Positions 58,140 to 64,000 of a stretch of DNA of 64,000 bases are shown here, piece by piece; the first letter of the stretch is position 1; every line of letters begins with the position of its first letter. The DNA lies in assembly GCA_002205965.3 (NCBI GenBank), contig NADL03000739.1, positions 434,001-498,000 of the forward strand, in the 5' to 3' direction. Position numbers and translations under genes: made by a program. Source of the DNA: Kappaphycus alvarezii (lineage: Eukaryota; Rhodophyta; Florideophyceae; Gigartinales; Solieriaceae). Under the pieces are notes generated by a model that made no database searches, was not told the DNA's origin, and worked only from the letters and a program-made list of their open reading frames with translations.

Positions 58140-59333
58140 AATTTGGACACGGGAAGTCCGTTCCCTCACTATGGACTTCCGGAAAATCGACGGTAGCTCA
58201 AAGTTGTTTGACATCCCACAAGACCTGCTCGATTCAACCAGCGAAGAGGACGTGGAGAGGTCCCGCGCAGTAGTTCAAAGCCAGGGCGGACGCCCAACAT
58301 CTAAAGAGAGAGGGCATTTCGGAGAACACCTCTTACCAGCAGTACTTCTCTACAGACCCTTTCTACGAGCACAACACATTTCGCCGTCGCTACCGCATCC
58401 CAAGTACCTTATTCGATAAGCTTTTCGACAACTTGGTCTCAACCGACTCGAAATTCGTCCTGAAATCTGGCTGTACCGGGATACAAATTATCTCACTGTA
58501 CCAGAGGATGAAGGCAGCTACGCGCATGTTGGCGCTCGGCATCGCCGTGAATTTCGTCGAAGACATTATCGAGGTGGCCGAGACGATGATGATGGTTTGA
58601 CGCAAGCGCTTTTCCCAGGTTGTCAACGACGTCGGCGACAATTAACCTCGATACAAGTCGCCTGTGGCACGGCTCGCATCACGTTGCATTAGTCCAAGCT
58701 CGGATGTTCAGGTATGCTTGGAAGCATTGATAGCTATAATTGAGAATGGCGCAACTAACCAACCGTGTAACACAGGTAAGACGTGGGGAATATAAGGTAA
58801 CAAATGTGACTCTGAAGGCGATTTATGACCAATGTCTCTGGATCTGGCACGCATTTTTCGGATTTTCTGGCAGTTTAAATAAGAAAAACGTTTTTGAGGC
58901 GTTGTCTTTGACGAAAAATATTGCCCATGGAGAGAATGCACTGCGTATCGAATACTAATTCAGCGGAGATCGTGGTAAAAGTCATTATCGGCTTTTCGAC
59001 TCTCTCTTTTGTTAAATCGATTGGGCTGATAAATAAGAAAACGTATTGTCTTTCGGCGATGCGCGAGACAGAATTACTCGCTGGGCCTTGCAGCCGCATT
59101 GCCCTCCCTTGCGAAATCTCTGAGCACTTTGTAGACAACTTTTGCAATCTGATATAATCCTCAGCCCGCTAAGTTCGTGTAGTGGAGGAAGCGCAAATAA
59201 AACGGGAAACAGCGCTTATAGCTCACTGATAGCCCATAAATACCGCTGTAAAGATGTGGAGACCTTCTTCCTCGCCATCTTTCATATTGACTCGCGTAGC
59301 CTCGTAAAGATTCTTCTGCTGAATCACGAGTAA
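58140..59333 (+). pseudogene. PIF/Harbinger transposase relic
   Basis: DDE transposase of a cut-and-paste element. In order: YQQYFSTDPFYEHNTFRRRY and RIPSTLFDKLF (58340-58440); SLYQRMKAATRMLALGIAVN and FVEDIIEVAET; GMLGSIDSYN with the first catalytic Asp (about 58710); RRGEYKVTNVTLKAIYDQCL then WIWHAFFGFSGSLN (58780-58880); and a late block CKDVETFFLAIFHIDSRSLV (59240-59290) corresponding to the RKDVERAFG segment. All are on the plus strand but in several frames with stops between, so it is dead. The matching DNA-binding partner protein of PIF elements was not found, nor were terminal repeats. Confidence 0.72.
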
Positions 59334-60540
59334 GTGCCTCGCAACGTCCAATTCTGTGCCCCCAAAACCTTAGTGAACAACTATATGTCGTTATGCCTCT
59401 GCACCGACTTGACTCATCTATTATTCAAGATAATCGCCTCAATCTTCATATGCAACTTCTTCGATCAGTGCTCCTCGAGTGTGCGCTGTTTCTTTCCAAA
59501 CTGTCGTCCAGGTGGGCGCTCTTTGGACATGAGCTTAATGATAACTTTCGTTTCCGGCTTTGTCTTAGTCTTCCAGTACGAAGACTCTGTGCTACCCCCT
59601 TTTTATCACTTATCTGAAAGGCGTGCTCGCCTCGCTTTGGGCCTTGATTCCCGGACTAATCTGCCACCTCAAACTTGAGAAACATGTGCAGGATGTCCCA
59701 AAAGGATAGAAAAAGAAAACTGGGGCCCATATGAGCGTTCGGGCGCTGCACATACCTCTTTTTACATACCTCTTTTTAAAATTGGAAAGCGCCGTTGCCA
59801 ACCGTACCTAGTTTGCACCGCAAAAGCCGCTGAATTCATAGTGATCGTTTAATCCCATGAAGTCATTGAAGATAATGACACAGAGATCTAAGTTGAAATT
59901 AGAATCGGAATATATCTCAGTAGCCGCAGTCCCCAAATTATTCAGCCGGATTGAACTCTTGTAACAACCGGAAAAAGCGTTTTTGTTTATATTAAGACTT
60001 AACTATGCAAAAATATGTAAACTTATCTTCCTTCAGATATATTTAGCCTTATTATCTCAAACAAGCCTCTAAGCAGTTTGTTTGTAAGGAGTGGAGATTG
60101 ACTTCATTTGTTTCGCTACTGTCACAGACTCCTTCACCAGTAATTTTTACGTCTTTGAAAAGGGCTATTAGGCTTTGACAGAAGGGGATGTTATTGCGAG
60201 CCATTTAGACATAATTTTGCGAAGAGTGAGAGTATAAAGTTTGATAAAGACGTAACTTGACCTCTTCCAATGAAAAAGCATTGTAAAGCCTATCACAGAA
60301 TGAAAAGCCACATTTAAACGTTATTTGGCGCAACTAAAAGCCTATAAGTGGAGTATTTTATTGTTGCTGCCTTTTCTTCCTCTATTTTGAGTGTGACTAG
60401 TAATTTTGAATAGTTCTTTTAAAATGGTAATGAATACAAAAGTGGAGAACACGATCAATTGATAATTGCTGTTAAAAGACATAATTTTTAATATAGTTTT
60501 GGTGGAAGGATTAGAAAATTATGGGTGAATATGATAAGGG
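59334..60540. other. AT-rich, nothing recognised
   Basis: A 114-codon plus-strand frame at 59334-59678 has no known motifs and may be the 3' flank of the PIF relic. The rest is strongly AT-rich without usable frames. Confidence 0.35.
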
Positions 60541-60544
60541 GGCT

Positions 60545-61356
60545 TCGACGTGGCTGTGATCCACAACTGGAAGCAAGTCACGCTGTCACGTCTGCATCTC
60601 GGTTGCATTTGCATCCGCCGGACTGTAAGCCACTCGAGATATGGCCACGTTGGCAGCTTACCGTTGCTCAAGGACTTGATGTGCGATCAGAACCCGTCGA
60701 ACAGTCTATATAACCGACAACTTGGAAACCTTTGGCACAACTTCTGGTCCCTCAAGTCGTCGCTTGTTCTCCCGCCTCCCTCCCTCCACTCATCCTTCAT
60801 GGCCCAATCACAAGCCGTCTTTTGTTCTTGATTTATGATGATTTATGTTATGATATTTATGGATATTGTTGATTCAAGTGTCACGCAAACGCAGCAACGG
60901 TGGAAGTTTGATTTGGTTCTGGTCAGAGGATCAACGCGCATAGTGGTCACGGGCGTATGACCGCGCTACTCTCCTTACAACTCTTGCGACGCGAACACAC
61001 CAAATCTAAAGAGTTTACCCAAGCGTACGCATGATGGAACGAATGGAACCGGACAAGGATCTCAGCGTCTGGGGAGACACGCCGATCACCTCATCCAATT
61101 CCACCATTCCATTACTCCCGGTCATTTATCTCGGTCCTGGCAACTCACTACTCTTTCGCTGGAACATCCTCTCCCCTTCGTGTGCCTCCCCAGGCCGGCC
61201 ATTGCTGGCAGCGTACGTCCACTCAAGACAAGTAAGGTTGGCACCAAACGGAAGCTCTCACACTACCCCTTTGGGGTACCATCCCCGGAAGAAGCGCCCG
61301 CGCCCATAGCCGCTGTACAGCAGCATCCGGAGATTCGAGTGATCAAGCATTTTTAA
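60545..61356 (+). other. GC-rich island with TATA box and a 132-codon open frame
   Basis: An abrupt compositional island in AT-rich DNA. TATA-type gtctatataaccgac is at 60704-60718. Downstream, an open frame runs from 60961 to a TAA at 61356 with no ATG. It is Pro/His/Ser-rich and ends SPEEAPAPIAAVQQHPEIRV. A promoter followed by an ATG-less low-complexity frame recalls the LTR-gag junction of a retroelement, but no second LTR was found. It could equally be a host gene exon. If retroelement, it is a broken fossil. Confidence 0.3.
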
Positions 61357-62427
61357 CCCTGCCTTCACCAGTTCTGTCTCGAGCAAACGTCCAACACAAG
61401 GTTCAAATCAGTCCCAACTACTGGAGCAAGTAAGCTGCATAAGTTATCCCTGATTGCTGTAATGCGTACTTATTTAGTTATCCCTGTTGCTGTTAGCTAT
61501 TTGCTTTGATAAAGTGTTATGTGTTTCTCTATTGTTTTATTAACCTCTTCTAAATTCAGTGCGAACGATTTAAAGTGAATCGTACAATTCTATGAAAACC
61601 AAAGTACAGCGACATCTGCGGTGCAGCAGCGATGCAGTTCGAGTGACAACGTTGACACTTCGAAAAATTAGCATAACAAAGAAATATGTTTGAAAGGATT
61701 CTAGGAGTACAAATTGTTATCGAAGTCTGATTTACGTTTTTTGAAATAAAAGAACTCTCTTAATTGAAATAACGAAATCAATTTCCATTTAGATGATAAT
61801 TCATTATTCATTAACATAAAGTGATCTTCAAACTCTATCAATTGTTTTAAGGTTCAATTTGACCCGGAAGCAATACTTCAAAAATTCCATTAATTTAATT
61901 TCAAGGGGACGAAAAATGATGGAGAATTCAATTCTGAATCAAATCTATTTCAAAGATCTGAGGGTTTCAATGATTGTTTTCATATTAGTTACTTTAAAAC
62001 TTTGGTTTACCGCAGATTAATGTTTTAAGTTGCAAAAAATTGAGAAAAGGAGTTACAATTCATTAAATTGTAAAATTGTACGTTTTGGAATGGTTTCCTT
62101 GAAAATTAAATACCATTCATACCGACGGCGAAGACGATGTTAGAGTTAAAAAGAAAGGAGAGGAATGTTTTGTTTAAATTAACATACATTTAATTATTAA
62201 TAATTTTTTTCCTTAATACCTCTGTGGCAATGCTTGGTACAGACAAATATCCTGCAATAAAAGTATTGCAGAACTCCTTGCCAAGAAAATGGCAACCATT
62301 ACATTTTCTGCCGCCAGTTCTTTAGACTTGGTGTGCAATTTCTGCACCGAGCACCTGGTACAGGTACCGTGTCTAACAATAGGCGTTTTCGCTCTTCAAT
62401 TGTGTTGGTGTCATTGTAATTGCTAAG
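61357..62427. other. AT-rich, nothing recognised
   Basis: Very AT-rich with no coherent frames. It may hold the left end of the DDE element that follows; I could not pick out inverted ends by eye. Confidence 0.35.
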
Positions 62428-62430
62428 GTG

Positions 62431-63185
62431 ATGGTCCTCCTCATGGCTAGACTTCTACCGGAAGGTCACCCTAAGCAACTTATTTGGTGCCTTCTTTGGC
62501 TGAAAAAGTATTCGGATGAGCATATACGCCCTTCTATAGTCGCCGTCGATGAAAAAACCTATATAAATTGGGTCTGGCGTCTTATTGATCTCCTTGCAAA
62601 TCTAAGACAGGTGCGATTGTTAAGCTTTGCTTCACTTGTTGATGTTGTTCTTTGTATACTGACTGTTGTTTGCAGTTTTGCTTGGAGGATCGGTTATTGT
62701 TCCCGTTTCGAAATGGATGCACGACGACGGTGGATGCCATTGCCTGACGAATATATGAACAATAGCCCTTCAGTAAGGAGTGGTTTAGCCAAAATTTTAA
62801 AGGGGCGGGAGTATGTTATGAAGTGGCGTGCTCTACTATCAGCGGTGAAATAGTGTGGATATTCGGTCCTTTTCCGGCCGGAGAATGGCTGGATATTAAA
62901 AATTTTAGATCTGAACTGAAGACTTTACTGATAGCTAACGAGAGAGTGATTTCTTAAAAGGGATACTTATATCCTTCGTGTGTTCAAACTTTCAATGATG
63001 TTGATTATTGTGCAAAGTATCTGCGGGCTAGTCATGAATGCTTGAATGCCTATATGAAGCGTTTTGCTATTTTATCTTCGGTTGTCAGAAATCCTCTTGA
63101 TCTCTATTTTGACTTTTTTTATGCTGTCGCTAATCTTTTGCAGGTTGAGCTCAGAACAGGGTATCCCTTGTTTGATTCGGCTTGA
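62431..63185 (+). pseudogene. DDE transposase (IS4/IS5/Harbinger-like) with an intron, dead
   Basis: Cut-and-paste transposase. Exon 1 from the ATG at 62431 includes VAVDEKTYINWVWRLIDLLA. The intron 62611-62675 has CAG|GTGCGA, a CTGAC branch-like motif and TTTGCAG. Exon 2 opens FCLEDRLLFPFRNGCTTTVD, where the Asp is the first catalytic residue, and continues WFSQNFKGAGVCYEVACSTI, then GEIVWIFGPFPAGEWLDIKN. The second catalytic Asp position, in the block ERVIS..KGYLYP, is now a stop codon. The third acidic residue is present in RASHECLNAYMKRF, and the frame ends GYPLFDSA. Two further stops occur near 62745-62765. The motif set FKG.G..YEV...GPFP.GEW is typical of DDE transposases of algae and oomycetes. 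Confidence 0.75.
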
Positions 63186-64000
63186 TAAAGTTTGTTAAAA
63201 TGATTCCTTGCTCGTAATCTGAATTTTCTCGATGTTGTTTTTCATTGATTTTTCAATACTTTCGTTTATTCTACTGGGTTTATTTTTCATAGAATGATGC
63301 ATTACTGCAACCTGAATTGTTGCCTTTCAGGGCGATTTACGTTTGGGGCTTGCAAATTAATTGATCTGACAAAGTGGACTAAACAGAATTTCGACGATTT
63401 CCCACATCTCCCAGGCAATTGTATTGTAGTTTACTTTAAGCAAGAAATCAGTTACACCTAAAATGTATTACCTGCCGCTAAGATAATGCAAAAAATCCCA
63501 ATATTTTGAAGTTGGCATATATATGCCTTTTTAAAGAGGGAATGTCATTCGAAGGTTTTTTGGAACAGACAGTAAAAGCTATCAGTTTAAATATATTTCG
63601 AAAAAGTAGCCTGCATGGACATTTAGTGTCAATTACTGTGGTTTTTATTAATAAATGTACAACGAATCAAGATTACGCTTAATTCATTAAAAGATTGTAA
63701 CATTACTGTACTTGATTCGCCGTAATATTGAGCGCTGGTTTCTTGAGAATATTTTAAAAAATTATTGAAATTCTTGAAAATTGGTGAGGCTCAACATTTA
63801 TGTCACTAATAAAAAGTTGAAATCCCCAAATGAGAAAACTACTAATTAACTACCAGATTAGCTATAAGAATAAAAATTAAACAATACATATTGAAATTCT
63901 AAAAGTTTGTGTCATACAAAATAAGCTTAAAGGCAATAAAATGGATACAATCCAGTTTAATGTATATATTGTAACAACAAACATGTGATTGTACCATTGC
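63186..64000. other. AT-rich, nothing recognised
   Basis: No frame of note. It may include the right end of the DDE element. A TACTGTAC half-site lies near 63702. Confidence 0.35.

Overview
This is eukaryotic nuclear DNA. The host genes have short GT-AG introns (about 90-180 bp in the dynamin gene), TATA-type promoters and eukaryotic membrane proteins, and most of the window is transposable elements. The mixture of R2-type-endonuclease LINEs, Copia elements, Tc1 elements with an algal/oomycete-like DEKKFNLDGP motif, PIF/Harbinger and another DDE transposon fits an alga, protist or early fungus. A red alga is my guess only; nothing in the sequence fixes the species.

Layout. 1-4.4 kb holds host genes: the start of a 3-hydroxyacyl-CoA dehydratase (minus, running off the left edge) and a six-exon dynamin-family GTPase (minus). 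4.4-8.1 kb has little beyond two converging LINE 3' fragments. 8.1-16.3 kb is a nest: a Tc1-type transposon split by a Copia LTR element, followed 55 bp later by a second, compact Tc1-type transposon. 16.4-19.3 kb is AT-rich with Copia and LINE remnants and a possible tRNA-derived insert. 19.7-22.1 kb is a GC-rich island with a gag-like, coiled-coil open frame and a 28-bp tandem repeat. 23.9-31.7 kb is a block of two LINE families (A and B): A on the minus strand and B on the plus strand meet head to head at a TACTGTACAGTA palindrome cluster near 29.57 kb. 33.0-38.4 kb is a large host receptor-like gene with IPT/TIG, REJ/PKD-like and one membrane segment. 38.4-44.6 kb is mostly non-coding with two weak host-gene candidates and many TACTGTACAGTA palindromes. 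44.7-57.5 kb holds two Copia elements in tandem, 95 bp apart. The second carries antisense open stretches resembling a cysteine peptidase. 57.5-64 kb becomes AT-rich and holds a PIF/Harbinger relic and a dead intron-bearing DDE transposase.

All three recognisable host genes show in-exon frame breaks while splice sites, splice phases and domain order stay intact. In the dynamin gene all five introns join in phase. Either the assembly carries uncorrected indels or this is a decaying copy of a gene block, so protein products should be read with that in mind. No bacterial-type operons, CRISPR arrays, rRNA or convincing functional tRNA genes were seen. The observations most worth checking are the antisense peptidase-like stretches inside the 51.1-57.5 kb Copia element, the dispersed palindrome family, an 85-bp insertion with a relative 34 kb away, and the receptor-like gene.
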